NCBI GenBank assembly: GCA_022605405.1
Contig: JABYQQ010000028.1
Coordinates: 310,001 to 374,000 of the forward strand
Direction of reading: 5' to 3'
Source of the DNA: Earliella scabrosa
Taxonomy: Eukaryota; Basidiomycota; Agaricomycetes; Polyporales; Polyporaceae
DNA: 64,000 nucleotides
Below are positions 46,248 through 61,854 of this stretch, one piece after another (the first letter of the stretch is position 1; the number at the start of each line of letters is the position of its first letter). The notes beneath the pieces are model-generated. The model saw only the letters and a program-made list of their open reading frames with translations, made no database searches and was not told the origin of the DNA. Both the position numbers and the translations under genes were made by a program.

Positions 46248-48000
46248 TCACATGCGTGTGCTTCTCCAGGCGCTCTGCATTGCAATACGCCGCGCCTGCA
46301 GCACAACATGAGGCAGGGTCAGCAACGTGCACACTCAGAAGGGATATTGTACACACCTGATCGAGAGTGATCGAGTCTTCCCTCAGCTCGACCCGCTGCC
46401 GCCCATTGTCATCGTCATCATCGTCATCGTCGTCAAACGCGGCCGACCGCCCGTTATTGCGTATCCCTCCGAAAGCGGCCTTGCCGCCTGCTAACGAGAA
46501 CGGCGTTGACTGAACAGCAGTGCCGAACACACTAGCAGTCGACGGTGCACCGAACGCTTTGAAGTCGGTGACGACCTTCCGTGGTGGCGACGCTGGCGCA
46601 ACCTTCGTTGGGGATGTCTTCTCCGGAGCAGGCCGAGCGGGGAGATAAGGCGAGCTGTAGTAGGAGCTTCGTGAAGAAGCCATCCTCGCGTGGAGGTACT
46701 TGTCGGTGAACCGGGTCCCAGGCACCTGGAGAGCAACGACAGGTCAACACGCTGCCAAACTTAACTGTGCCGGGTCATCCATACCCTCTTCAGGTGGGGG
46801 CGTGCTTCCGCAAGGGTGGGTGCTTGCGTATAGATGTTGACATTGTGCTTCGCTTCTTCTGAGTCCCGGTAGATGCTTTCTATCACAACCTTCTTCGTAC
46901 TCTCGTTCCGAAGAAGCAATCGTTCGTGAAGCTCCCGCGCAACGTCATCGACGCTTTCGTTGTTCCCTAATATCCGTTGTGAGACTGCTTGGCCGACTTC
47001 CCGCACGAGCCGCTCCATATCGAGATTCTCCAGCACACTACCAACGATCGCATGTGTGAGGAGATCTGCAGTGGTGAGCGGGAGCATGAGGCCAGAGGTA
47101 ATGTTCGTAATGGCTTGATAGAAATCGGTTGCATACTGCATGTACGTTAGTCGCCGAAAAACGTGTGGAGCATGATGCATGGACTCACGGAGTAGCCGCT
47201 CAACGCAGGCTCGCATGCAACGAAAAACTAATGGTTGTCAGTTCCGAGCAGCGCGTGCAACAAGATTGCAACACACCAGAGTGATGCCCCTGCTAGCCAT
47301 AACGCGAGCAATTTGCAAGGGATCGTTCCCATCAGGAGAACCCTCGTCGAACCCTGTATATTCCAGTCAAGCACCGTAAACCGGTCGAGATGAAGGACCT
47401 CTTGTACCATCTCCGTATTCTCCGATACCGTGTGGGGGCGCATCGGCAATGAGGACGACCATTTTGCTCGCAGTTGGTCTCCAGTCCATGTTCAAGACCT
47501 CTGCAAGCGCAGCGGTAACCGCCTCGGGGCCATCTCCGCCGCCCGAAGCGTAGAGACTCGACAGGTGCTTGTGGACTTGCGAGATGTCCGATGAGAAGCC
47601 AAAGTTCTTCGTGACGTACGTGTGGTCCTGCGGCGGGTGGTCGCGGTATGCGACGAGACCGATGCGGAGGTCCTCTCGGGTCTGCAGCTTGCCCGACTCG
47701 TAGATGTGGTTGCAGATCTCTTCAATGTTCTTCGTCGCGGACGCGATGTAGCTGCCCTGGCTGCCCGTGCAGTCCTGCACGAAGACGAGGTCGCTAGGGA
47801 CGACGCTGCTAGTTAGTCTACTGTACCCGATTCTGGCGATGCGTGCTCCAAGGAAAGCGCAGTCTGGAGTCTGAAAGTACGTACAGCATCTTCCGACCCT
47901 CGTCTAGCACCTGCGGGGGCACCTGTGGCTCGAATGCAGGTTGCAAGCCTGACTGTGGCTCGAAGGCGGGGGCGCCCGACATGTCCATGTCTTCATCCAT
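46248..48000 (-). CDS. VWA-domain (von Willebrand factor A) cytosolic protein
   Basis: Seven exons on the minus strand (48000-47885, 47808-47408, 47353-47277, 47227-47189, 47135-46785, 46725-46357, 46295-46248) give 466 aa. A VWA fold starts near residue 42: DLVFVQDCTGSQGSYI carries a MIDAS-like D-x-T-G-S, ASGGGDGPEAV supplies the second loop, and MVVLIADAPPHGIG is the central strand. GITLFFVACEP ends the domain. There is no signal peptide, so it is intracellular. The C-terminal half contains a Ser/Pro region and an acidic run of nine Asp residues (46404-46433). The same VWA type is found beside alpha-kinase domains in vwkA proteins, but no kinase is visible here. Function is unknown. Confidence 0.8.
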
Positions 48001-48468
48001 GATTCGTTGGGGAGATCGTGCAATCGTTCAGACGGTGTATAAGGGGTGGTGTTGCGCTCGGGTAGCGAGGGAATACTCTGGCAGTGTTGCGTTGTTCGCG
48101 GGCTGTCTGTGGAGCAAACAAGGAAGTGTTCAGGCAGAAGATGAGGGGCTAAGGCAAGAAGGCGAGTGTATTTGCGAGAGGACTATTGTAGGCCGCACTG
48201 GGGCTATGTCACTATGCTGCCCGCTGACGCCACGCCCCCGCCGTGCGCCAGACTGTCGATTATCGGATCTAGCCGATTGAGTCACCGATGCCCTTTCCGG
48301 CCGCTTCACGCCCAACGCGTGGATCGTCCCATCTCATCTTCCTCAAGCCCCCGTCCGCGCGAGCCCTCCGAGGCGTTCTCGAAAGCTACCCGTCTCCAGG
48401 GTCCGCAGCTCGTGCGCTGCTGGCAATAAACCCAAGTCTACCGCAAGAATAACAGATCAATAATCACG
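48001..48468. other. Intergenic region between VWA gene and Miro
   Basis: About 0.47 kb holding the VWA gene promoter and the 3' UTR of the Miro gene, both on the minus strand. No conserved coding signal. Confidence 0.45.
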
Positions 48469-51918
<3,450 letters not shown>

Positions 51919-52322
51919 GGTTGCGTCGCGGACGCTGGGGGGATATTAGGGTGATGAATGTAGAGTGCAAGTCGAGAAGGCCAGCGGCGGATACGCGATG
52001 CCGCCACCGCGTACACGGGCGTCTGTGGTGCCACATACTCCGAGGCGGTTACGGCTACGGTATGACATCCACTTCCATCTCACCCTGATACTCACCGAGT
52101 CCCGACCGTCTTTCTCTTTTCTGACGCGATCATTCCACCCCGTGTCCTTTGTCAAGTGCGGAAGGAACATATCGCAACTGGCGCGACACGGAGAATTGAC
52201 GACCCGCGCTCTCCACCGTCCTCGTCTCGTTAAATACCGCGCGGTTCTAGGCTGGGTGCGACGCCTATACATCTCTGGACCTGGTCGTCTCTTCTCTCTG
52301 TTATCATAGACTCTTACGCTCA

Positions 52323-53894
52323 ATGGACCCCCGCCAAATGATCATGCACCCACATCCTCTTCCCAGCGATGTATGGATCGCCGTATTACAACACCTCTCC
52401 GTTGGCGATTTGGCATGTCTCTCACAAGCGTCGCGGTACTTCCACGCATTGGTGTGTGGGCTCGTCTAGGCCTCAATCGATGCCCACTGATATCCACGCC
52501 ATCAGGTTCACGACTATGGCTGGAAGGGTCAGCTCAGTGCCAATCCGCGATCTACCTGGAGTCTATCCAAGGCAATGCGATTATGGAGTCCATACGCTCA
52601 GCTTCGGTGAGTGCCACAGTGTCCCATTCATGGATGACATTTGACGGGAGCCAACTCTAGCTATCATACCATCACTGAGAAAAATTGGGCGGTCCCCCAC
52701 TACGTCGCGAGACCTTTGGCGTCCAAATGGACGGCGAAGCTCCAACCACATTTAGCTATCAACAGTTCACGTCTCTTCGTCGCCGCTGGAAGTCATATCT
52801 ACTCCTACGTGTTCGGGAGGTCAGAGGATTCAAGAGCATCCCCAAGTATCCAGTTTGAGTGCGCGTACATGACCAACAGGGTCTTGCAGGCCACCCACGA
52901 TATCACGAGTATAGAGTGCGTGCCAGACGGTGGCTTCGACCGCACCTTATACGTCGGATACGCGGATGGCACGCTCGAGCGTGTTGTTCTGCCCGCGTGC
53001 AAACCTGGAACACAGACCCCCATCTACTTGGAGACGAGTCATCGGGACAAAAGACCGTACCATGGGATGGAGACCGTCGAGAGCATATCTTCCAACGGCG
53101 ATCACCTCTTGTCCCTATCATCGAATGGTACCGCTGTCTTCTTTTCCAATTCCTCGACCAATCCCCAGCCACAATTCATCGATTTGCATATCCGGAGCTG
53201 GGCGACTCACCTCACGGGCCGGTACGCAGTCCTTGGGGCGTCATCTTTGACGCCCCTCACGGTGCATGCTCTGCGCGAATCCCATCTATCCACCACGCCG
53301 TCTCACATCCTCACGAGCGCGACACACGAGGACCATCCCCGCGCTTCTGCAGTATATGGAATTTGCGGCACCCCACCTACCGCTCCCTGGGGTGCATCAG
53401 ACAACGTCATCATATCCGGGTGGTACGACGGACTCGTGAATGTCCACGATCTTCGCGCCTCACGCCGCGTGCACCACATCCCTGGGGTGACATCCTATCC
53501 TCCAGGCGGCGCGCTGCAGCCGGTGCTCACCCTGAGCGACCCGTGGCTCGTGGACCCCATCTACGACGTGTCGGCCGGCGGAGGCGCGGGCTGTCACATT
53601 GCTGCCGGGACCGCGCGCCACAGCGTGGTCGCCTTCTGGGACGTGCGCGCGGCGAAGCGTGGGTGGAGTGTGCACGCCCCGGGAAACGACTCGTCGCCGG
53701 TGTACTCGGTCGTGATGGAGAGTTCCCGGCTCTTTGGTGCGACGCAGTCGCGTCCGTTCGTGCTGGACTTTGGGCCAGGGGCGAAGGAGGAGACGTATCC
53801 ACCCGTGGCTCGCGCCCCGAGGGATGGGCTGAAGAGACGGGACAGCAGCGGGGTCGGGTTTTACGTGACAGTCTACGGACACTCGCGTACATAG
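52323..53894 (+). CDS. F-box protein with WD40-like propeller
   Basis: Three exons (52323-52451, 52506-52606, 52661-53894) give 487 aa. The N-terminus is an F-box (LPSDVWIAVLQHLSVGDLA, residues about 14-45) expected to bind Skp1 in an SCF ubiquitin ligase. The remainder reads as a divergent WD40 beta-propeller with repeats such as LYVGYADGTLERV, VIISGWYDGLVNVHDLRA and VVAFWDVRAAKRGW. It probably recruits a substrate. I do not recognise an exact orthologue; similarly organised F-box/WD proteins occur across Agaricomycetes. The C-terminus ends in VGFYVTVYGHSRT. Confidence 0.82.
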
Positions 53895-54234
53895 ACTAGA
53901 AGAACGAAGTGTATCTCTCATGTAGAACAGTGTCTGAAATGTTTTACCGACTGCAAGTTGTGCTTGCTCGTCCGTACTACTTATGCTCTGGTGCATGTCC
54001 GATGATGTCGATGTCGCGTGGCACATCGGCGAGGTTTCGGCATCGCTGGAGATACTTTGTGGACCATAAGTCCAAATATGGTGAGGATATGCCCATTCTT
54101 GGACACGCCAGCTGGAATCGAGAAGTGGTGCGAGAGCGCGTATTTCTTTGTAGCGCGCACCTCCCCCGCCTCAGGAACGCCCCCTCCCTCCCCGGCCCTC
54201 CTCCTGTTGCACGCTTGTCATCGTTCTCCCCATC

Positions 54235-55700
54235 ATGTCCACACGCACAAAAGACAACTACCTGGTCATCGGCGGCAGCGGTTTCCTCGGGCGGCACGTG
54301 GTGGAAGCTCTCCTCGCGCGAGGAGACACTGTGTCAGTCCTCGACATCGTGCAACGATACCACGACGTGCCATTCTACTCTGCCGACATCAGCGAAGAGG
54401 AGCAGGTCTCGGACGCGTTGCGCAAGGTGCGTTGAGGCCTATACGTGTTGTTGTAATCCAGTCCTAAGCTTGGTGTAGAGCGGTGCGACATGCATCATCC
54501 ACACCGCCTCCCCTCTTCATGGCCTGGACGACCCCGCACTGTACTGGAAAGTAAACGTGGATGGAACGCAGGCTGTCATTAATGCCGCGGTTGCTAACGG
54601 CGTCCCCAAACTTGTCTACACGAGCTCCGCCGGCGTGGTCTTCAATGGAGCAAACCTCATCGACGTCGACGAGCGGATACCTCAACTCGCGAAGGCCATG
54701 GACCCGTACAACGAGTCGAAGGCGAAGGCGGAGGAGATCGTGCTCGCAGCCAACGGAAAGGGCGGCCTCTACACAGTCGCGTTGCGGCCAGCAGGGATTT
54801 TCGGGTGAGCGCCCCTGTTTCTCCGAATCCAGCGCATCCGTGTCTCAAGATGGACCCCGCTCCCGCCCAGACCTGGCGACCGTCAGTTCCTCACAGGCCT
54901 CTTCCAAGTGTGGCAGCGCGGCCAGAGCCACTTCCAGGTCGGCGACAACACGAACCTGTTCGACTGGACGTACGTCGGCAACTGCGCGTACGCGCACCTC
55001 ATCGCGGCGGACCGGCTCGGCCCTTCCTCGGAGGAGGAAATACAGCACATGAAGGACAGCCTCTCCATCGCCCTCCCCTCCATCGAGTGCACGACGAAAC
55101 GGGCTCGCGTGCCTACCTCCCAGGCGCGCCCCCTGGGTCCCTATGTCACCCCACCCCCGAACGCCGACCAGATCCGGGCGAACTGGGAGAACCCGAACTA
55201 CCAGCCGCCGGTGAGCCGACCGGCCCTGCGGAGCAAGTTTGACCAGTTCTCGGACGCGGCGCTCGAGCGGGACGGGAACGCGGCGCTGCAGGTCGCCGGG
55301 CAGGTGTTCTTCATCACCAACGGCGAGCCGACCGGCTTTTGGGACATGCCCCGGCTCGTGTACCAGTTCTTCGACGAGCACTTCCAGAAGCCGAACACGA
55401 AGAGGAGGATCATCCTGCCACAACAGCTCGGCCTGATCCTTGCGAGCGCGGCGGAGTGGTGGTCGTGGCTCGTCGGGAAGGAGCCGGGCTTCACCCGCTA
55501 CCGTGTCACCTACAGTTGCGCGTGGCGTTGTTTCAACATCGAGAAGGCGCGGCGGGTATTGGGGTATGAGCCCCAGGTCGGGCTCGAGGAGGGCCTTAAG
55601 AAGACGCTCGAGGTACGATCCCATTGCGCGCTGTGTCTTGATGTTTGCTCACGTACGTGTGCAGTGGTGGGTGGAACAGCAGAAGGCCGGAAAGGCATAA
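54235..55700 (+). CDS. ERG26: Sterol-4-alpha-carboxylate 3-dehydrogenase (decarboxylating)
   Basis: 3-beta-hydroxysteroid dehydrogenase family enzyme that oxidises and decarboxylates the C-4 carboxylate during ergosterol synthesis in the ER, working with ERG25, ERG27 and ERG28. Four exons (54235-54426, 54479-54804, 54871-55612, 55665-55700) give 431 aa. It has the Rossmann NAD(P) site VIGGSGFLGRHVVEAL at residues about 11-26. TASPLHGL and VYTSSAGVVFNG supply the Ser, and YNESKAKAE near residue 140 supplies the catalytic Tyr-x-x-x-Lys. LFDWTYVGNCAYAHL marks the substrate region. An insertion of about 60 polar residues before AGQVFFITNGEPTGFWD is in the position where fungal ERG26 proteins are longer than animal NSDHL. 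WWVEQQ ends the protein. Confidence 0.92.
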
Positions 55701-56053
55701 AAGGCGCCATCGACTCGACGGTCATGCCATGCTCATGATACATTATGTGCTCCCATCTTTTGGTTATACCCTTATACGCACGCGTGGATACGGCCTTTCG
55801 CTCTATGTCACGTTAGATAATGCACGCCGGATGCCCTCAGCGGAACAATGAAACATCACGTCGAACTCAACGTTCGTCTCCGATGGCCGCCCATACAAGC
55901 ACCCATGACCAACGAGGATGAATCATACAACAAGTGTATTCTCGCTCGCGCCTACAACAGGTTATCGTACAACGTTGCGTTCCACTGCCTTCCCACATGG
56001 ATCCAAGTGTTGCGCTGTCCATCGGACTGATTGCGGTATGTTTGGTATGTCTT

Positions 56054-56566
56054 TCACTCGATCTGTACTTTGTTCTAGAGGTGCCGTCGGCGTCAACTCG
56101 GAGCTTGCCCATTCGACGGTGGTTTACCTTGTAGAAAGCCACGTATCCCTTGATATGCTCAGCTTCCTTCTTGGTCTCGGGATAGTACCTTGCGAGGGAG
56201 TGTGTTGGTCCGTCACTGATCTGCAATTTCATGCAAGAAAGCACGCACCATGCAACGTCGTTCACCTCGGTTTTCCCGTTGATCGTGGCGTTGTAGTAGG
56301 ATGCAACTCTGGAGTATGCGCACGTCAGATCCCATAGTGTATGACTGCCATGCACGCGGTACCTACCCCTTCCATGGGCAAGTCGTGCTGTCCAGCAGGT
56401 CTAAGAGGGTGATGGTGCGCCGTGAAGGTATTGACACTCACTGGGTCGAGGAGCTAGTCAGCAAGTCGGACTGGACGGCGTCTGGGGGAAAGTAGTGGTT
56501 CCCCTCGACCACGACGGTCTTGTCAGACTCGGCGAGGACGGTGCCGTTCAGAGTGGCCTTAACCAT
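56054..56566 (-). CDS. DUF427 domain protein
   Basis: Compact protein of 95 aa from five exons on the minus strand (56566-56442, 56387-56367, 56308-56249, 56188-56128, 56074-56054), matching the whole DUF427 domain. Family landmarks in order: LAESDKTVVVEGNHYFPP, TTCPWKG, ASYYNATINGKT, AWYYPE and HIKGYVAFYKNKVQ. DUF427 is a small beta-rich domain common in bacteria and fungi with no established function. Two of the exons are only 21 nt, and their splice sites were fixed by the TCPWKG and AWYYPE motifs. It converges with ERG26; the following gene diverges. Confidence 0.85.
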
Positions 56567-57050
56567 GACTCGTGCTGAGTGTGTACGTGAAGCTGAAGGT
56601 GGCGGTTAGGGAGAGAGGCAGGATGCGTCCTCGAATTCTGGTACCTGCGGTGAACCTACTTCTGCTTAATAATTGTCAGCGTGAGCATGACGTTCAGCAA
56701 CGGATCCGGAGTTAAGTCGTATTGCGGTAGTTCAGCGCTCAGACATGCTGCACGTTGTCCTTATGGCTGCGTGCCAGACCTCTCTATCGCCGATACCGGG
56801 CATGAGTCATTGGTAGACGTCGCGGTTACATGGATTGTTAGCAGAAATGCGCAACGGTGAGGTCATCTTTGGCGGGGAGCGCCTCGCGGAAGGAACCGGC
56901 ACGCTGTGCATATTCTCTTTTGCGTACTTACCCCACCGAGAGTGATAGAGATAACTGAAACCGTTTACTCCTCCACCACCGACTTCACCGCCCACCCAGA
57001 GTGCGTCTCTTCCGCTCTCGCCGCCGTCTTCGCGGCCCCTACTCCGAGGG
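56567..57050. other. Divergent intergenic region between DUF427 and carrier genes
   Basis: About 0.48 kb that must carry both promoters. A CT-rich stretch (56960-57050) precedes the carrier start. No coding signal is recognised. Confidence 0.4.
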
Positions 57051-58589
57051 ATGCCTTCGAAAAGCGCAAACAGCATGATCGGTGAGTCTCACGTTATCCT
57101 ACGGCATGTCTAGCGCGCCCTCATCTTGCACCACCTTTAACCCCGCACGACCCGTCTCCAGCTGGCGCAGGAGGCGGCCTCGTCGCCAGCGTCGCGACAT
57201 GCCCGCTGGACGTCATAAAGACCAAGCTCCAGGCTCAACGCGCCGTCCACGGACACGAAACATACCAGGGTGTGGTCGGTGAGGGGTTTGACACTCGCCT
57301 GCACAGGCGTGCCTCTCTCTGTGTGTAGACTCACGGCTCAACGTACGTCCTTTCCCCCTCGTCTCGCCCAGACACCGTCAAAAACATTATCAAGCACGAC
57401 GGTCTCCGTGGCATGTATCGCGGTCTTGGTCCCACCATCCTCGGATACCTCCCTACCTGGGCCATCTACTTCGCGGTCTACGACGGGATCAAGAGGAATT
57501 TCGGCGAGAAGCCTCTCAGCGAAGTCGAGGGCGTCCGGCATGTATACCCCGCCGCGCAGGTCAAGGGATACCAACCGCTCGCACGAGAACATCCATGGAC
57601 ATTACACATACTCTCCGCGATGACTGCTGGCGCGACGAGCACTATCTGTACTAATCCTCTATGGGTCATCAAGACTCGTTTTATGGTGCGTCCCTTCTCT
57701 CGCTCCCCGCCACCCCTACCTTGCCAATCGAGCATTGTCTCGTGCCCCGTTCTCCAGACACAACCACGAGAAGAAGTGCGATACAAACATACACTAGACG
57801 CAGCCCTGACTATTTATCGAACCGAGGGTCCAAGCGCGTTCTTCCGAGGGCTTCTCCCTAGTCTACTAGGAATCACGCATGTTGCGGTTCAGTTTCCGCT
57901 GTATGAGCACCTGAAACGGGTAGCCGGTGAGTGCTTATGACCAATACTCGACGTGTTCTCCCCGATCCCCGATGCCCGCTCCCCTCGTCCGCGCCCATCC
58001 TTATTCCCCTGCCTTCATCTCGTCACGTACAAGAGTTCCTGACAACTTCGCCAAGCTCAGGCCGCGACCGCGTTGAACCTCTCTCACCACACGAGATTCT
58101 CGGGTGCTCCGCTGTCGCGAAGATGACAGCGTCGATCGTGACATACCCCCACGAAGTCGTGCGCACCCGCCTCCAGACAGAGAAGCGGCCGCTGTCGATG
58201 AGCGGGCTCGACGGCAGCGACTCCGCCGCCCGCGCGCCCCGCGGGGGAATCATCCGGACGACCAAGCACATCATCACGCACGAGGGCTGGCGCGCGCTCT
58301 ACCGGGGCCTCTCCGTCAACCTCGTCCGGACGGTCCCCAACAGCGCGGTGACGATGCTGACGTGAGTCCGGTCGCTTTATGTCTCTCGCGCGTGCGCGGC
58401 GAAACCCGGGGCTGACGGATGTGTCTTGCGTTCGGGTGTGTGCGGCTGCGATCTGTGCTTCTGCGTGGGCGGATGGATTGCGGACGGGTCATCTTCTTCG
58501 TCTTCCGTGTCTTCCGGGCTGCGCGCTCTGGCGCGGACAGATACGAGATGCTCGTGCGCTATCTCAACACACGCTCCGGGTTCTCATGA
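57051..58589 (+). CDS. Mitochondrial carrier, NAD+/pyrimidine-nucleotide transporter type
   Basis: Full-length mitochondrial carrier family protein, 335 aa from six exons (57051-57081, 57162-57278, 57372-57685, 57758-57926, 58034-58361, 58541-58589). All three carrier signatures are visible: CPLDVIKTKLQAQ, TNPLWVIKTRFM and YPHEVVRTRLQTE, each ending a repeat, with GLGPTILGYLPTWAIYF and RTVPNSAVTML after the first and third. A Trp after the Pro-Leu of the second signature (NPLWVIKTR) is typical of the subfamily containing the yeast NAD+ carriers YIA6/YEA6, the pyrimidine nucleotide carrier RIM2 and the FAD/folate carrier FLX1. The exact substrate is not determined by what I see. The third-repeat loop after RTRLQ is longer than usual. 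Confidence 0.88.
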
Positions 58590-61500
58590 CCAGGCTGGAA
58601 CAGGCACGCAGGACGGGACGGCGCGGCTCGGGAGGCATGGGCAAGGCAGGGCGGTACGGACACGACGCACAGACGGACGCTACGATCCTGGGGTCTGATC
58701 CTGTATCCGCGACGCGCTCGCGACGGCACGCCTCGCACCATGACCGGTTGTTTTTCTTTCGCTATCGCAATAGACGGTGATATGGAGACGGGGAGGGGCG
58801 GGGAGCTCGTGCGTAGGGTGGCATTGTATCATATACCACACGTTCCTTTTCTGACATCTTAGTAATTGCTCGTGTACTCATCGAGAGATCCTGTAGGTGC
58901 TGTAATACAGTTCTCTGGCTTTGCTTTCGTGCGTCCAGCTGTCTTCGTACTTGCATCCTCTCCCTCTTCGAGTCTCGGTGCACGAGGCCGGTCGACGTTG
59001 CATGACGTTAGCTTGAACGCCATTGGTGTGGAGCTTCTATCAGCGATATCTAGCTCTGAGCTTGCAGAACATGCTGAGCCGAGGGACTGCCGATATTCCC
59101 AGCTGGTGTTCCCAGTATAACCACCTTCAAAATTTCCAAATGATCAACGCATGCATAAGATGGTCTGTCAGTGAAGTGCTGTGCCACCATCCACGAGTCT
59201 GGTTCTGGAACAAGGTACATGCATTCCTGCTATCTCAGAGGCCTCAACAGCATGATCATCTAATGACGACCTTCAAGCTCCGGGTCATGATCCTGCCCAG
59301 TGTCTCAGCTGCCTGCAGTGCACTGGCCTAGGAAGGCCGCGGTGGATGTCGAACATGAGGCGGGGAGCTTTCCCAGGAGGATATTGACACCGAGACATGG
59401 GAACCTGAATCATTATAAAGGCTCGTAACTATCTACGCACACGAAGGAGCAAGGCCGAGACACGGGGAATTGGAGGACAAAGATATGAATGATGTGGCAG
59501 AAATGGCACGCAGATATACAAGAACGTAGCAGGACGGAACCGGGGGAGCCAGATGGAGAGTGTAGCACTGCGACGGTCTACGCTACGGTAGAGGAACGAA
59601 TAACTATAAGTTACAACCGACACCAAGAGAGAACAAAGCAGAGGAAATAGAGTGCAAACGGTAAGTGTCCAGAGGACAAGTAGTAGCAGACCACTAGAAC
59701 TGTAATGCGATGGAATGGAACCAAGATGGAGAACCACGCCTTTGTTGTCACACCGCACGAACAAGCTGCGAAACAAGCAGATGTCCTCCACAAGAGGCGC
59801 ACTGCAGTGCGATGTCGGCTGCCTCGGAAGGCCTGCGCCGCCGGGGCTCGGGCTTCAACCTGGAGAAAGGAGCGCGAGCGAGATGTCCGACCAGGATTGT
59901 GGATCCATGTGTACCCGTGTACGTCACGGTACGAAATTGCGACCCGATCCTCCTTCGGACCTTCAAGCCTGCCTGAATGTATGAACTGAGCACCCGAGCA
60001 ACCAGACGGTACCGCGGTCACGGTGTATCTGGGCCGCCCGAACCACAAACCACACGAGCCCCCAGCATGCATCGCCATCCCCGGGTCCAGGGTCCACCCC
60101 GTCGAGTCGGAGGTCCGACAAGACAAGGAGCCCCCTCCTCCTTCAACGTTCATCGATGCATCCTTCAATCCTCGGACACCCGAGAGACCCGATGCCCGGA
60201 ACACCCGACCAAAAGTGAGCGCGCAGGCGCGCACGAGCGCATATCATTCCACACATGCCTGCAGTACGGGGCGTACGTTGCGGGGGGGGGGGGGGAGGAG
60301 CCAGCATAATTAGTACGAACAGCAAAAAAAGGTTGGGAGGAGGCAAGAGGAAGAGGAGGAAGAGGGGGACACGATTGAAGACGAAAGCGACGCCAAAGGA
60401 GCGTGGGACGCCGAGCCACGCTGGACGGCGAGTTGGTATCCGTGTGATGATGGATTGATGATGGGCTGGGGAGGATGCGGGAGGGCAGGAAGGCTGGAGG
60501 GCAGGAAGGCGGGAGGGGGAAATGGTACGTATGGCGAGCGAGAAGAACGAAAAGCGGCTTTTGGGAGTTAGTGTACACGCGACGTGAGGCAGGCAGGCAG
60601 GGGGAACGTAGGGAGGAAAAAGGGAGGAGGCGAGAAGCAGCCCTGGCTCGCGGACGGCTCTCGGAGTAGGCCAGCGCAGCTCCGTCCACGGCGCGCACAC
60701 TGGCTGGGGGATCGGTGAGCTCGGAATGGGACGATGGATCGGGTGAAGGACTTCGGACGACTGGGGGAATCGCGAGGGCTAGGGTGGGGGTGGGGGGCGG
60801 CGGGCGCACCACAGGTCGGGCACCGCATACCAGGCCGCTTGGGTATCGGATCGCCGGCGAGCTGCTCTTCGTCTTCGCCTTGCACTTTGAAATACAGGGA
60901 AGACGCGGCATCTGTAGTCTGTTATGCCCGCAAGCGGGGAAGGTGACACGACCTCTATAGGGAGGAGGCGCGAACCGGGAACCGCGCACACCCAGAACCC
61001 GAACCAAAGCCGAGAACGAGGCACCAGCGCAACCGGGCGAAATGCGAGGAGGCGGGGAAGCTCCGGGCGGGGCGTGCAAGCACACAGCAGCTCCTCTTGG
61101 AAGATGATTCGAGACATGTGCATGAGCGGAGAGCGATATGTCAGGGAGGCGGGACCTGTAAGCTCACCTGCTCCACGGCAAACGAGCATGTGAGCATGGG
61201 GCGTTGGTATTGACAGTAGGGGCTGGAACCGGGCGGGGTATAACGAGCGGACGGCCGCACGGCGTACAAAGGCGCACGCGTGGGCACAAAGCAGCGGCGG
61301 TTCCGAAATAGCAGTGCGCGATGGGAGGAGGGTAGAAGAGGAGGGTAGGAATGAATTCGAAGGGTCCATAGCACCGAAGCCGTTTGGGGGTGAACCTCTT
61401 TGTGGCTATTAATAGTCCGCGGTAACTTGGTAAAATAAAGTATAATGGCCAACGGAGGGAGGTGGCTAAGTGTGGAGGGGCGAGGGTGCAGAGGACGGTT

Positions 61501-61854
61501 GACGGAGGTTGGGGAACGGGAGAGATCGAAGAGGGCGAGAAGGCGGGACGGAAGGGAGGATGGGAAGCGCAGACGCGGGAGAGCGGGCAGGGAAGGGCGG
61601 CGTAGTATACTAAGCTAACGCAATACAGCGACGACAAACAAAGCGTTCCTCAACACCCAGCCGAACACCCCAGGAGACTGAACGACGAGGTAGCAACGAA
61701 AACGCGGACAACAGCAACGACGAGGACGACAGTGAGCGAGCGTCGGATGGACGCAAGTAAGTAAACAACTGAGGAAGATAGCAGGATGCCAGCGACGTTA
61801 TGCGGGCGCGCGAGATCGTAGAGAACCGCGAGCCTGTGATGATGACCACCAGTG
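58590..61854. other. Gene-poor, purine-rich region of about 3.3 kb
   Basis: No conserved protein family could be recognised on either strand. From about 60.2 to 61.8 kb the plus strand is strongly purine-biased (many GGGAGG and GAAGAGG runs), which produces long but low-complexity Pro/Ser/Arg frames on the minus strand. A run of 14 G lies at 60282-60295. A minus-strand frame at 59611-60234 is open for about 200 codons without recognisable motifs. A gene may exist whose exons I cannot join. Confidence 0.4.
60282..60295. repeat. Poly-G tract, 14 nt
   Basis: Fourteen consecutive G residues on the plus strand. Such runs are prone to sequencing and assembly error, so the exact length should be treated with caution. 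Confidence 0.85.

Noticed and set aside
60165..61085. Minus-strand frame of about 300 codons
   Set aside because: Composition is almost entirely Pro, Ser, Arg and Ala, produced by the purine-biased opposite strand. No domain and no consistent splice partners.
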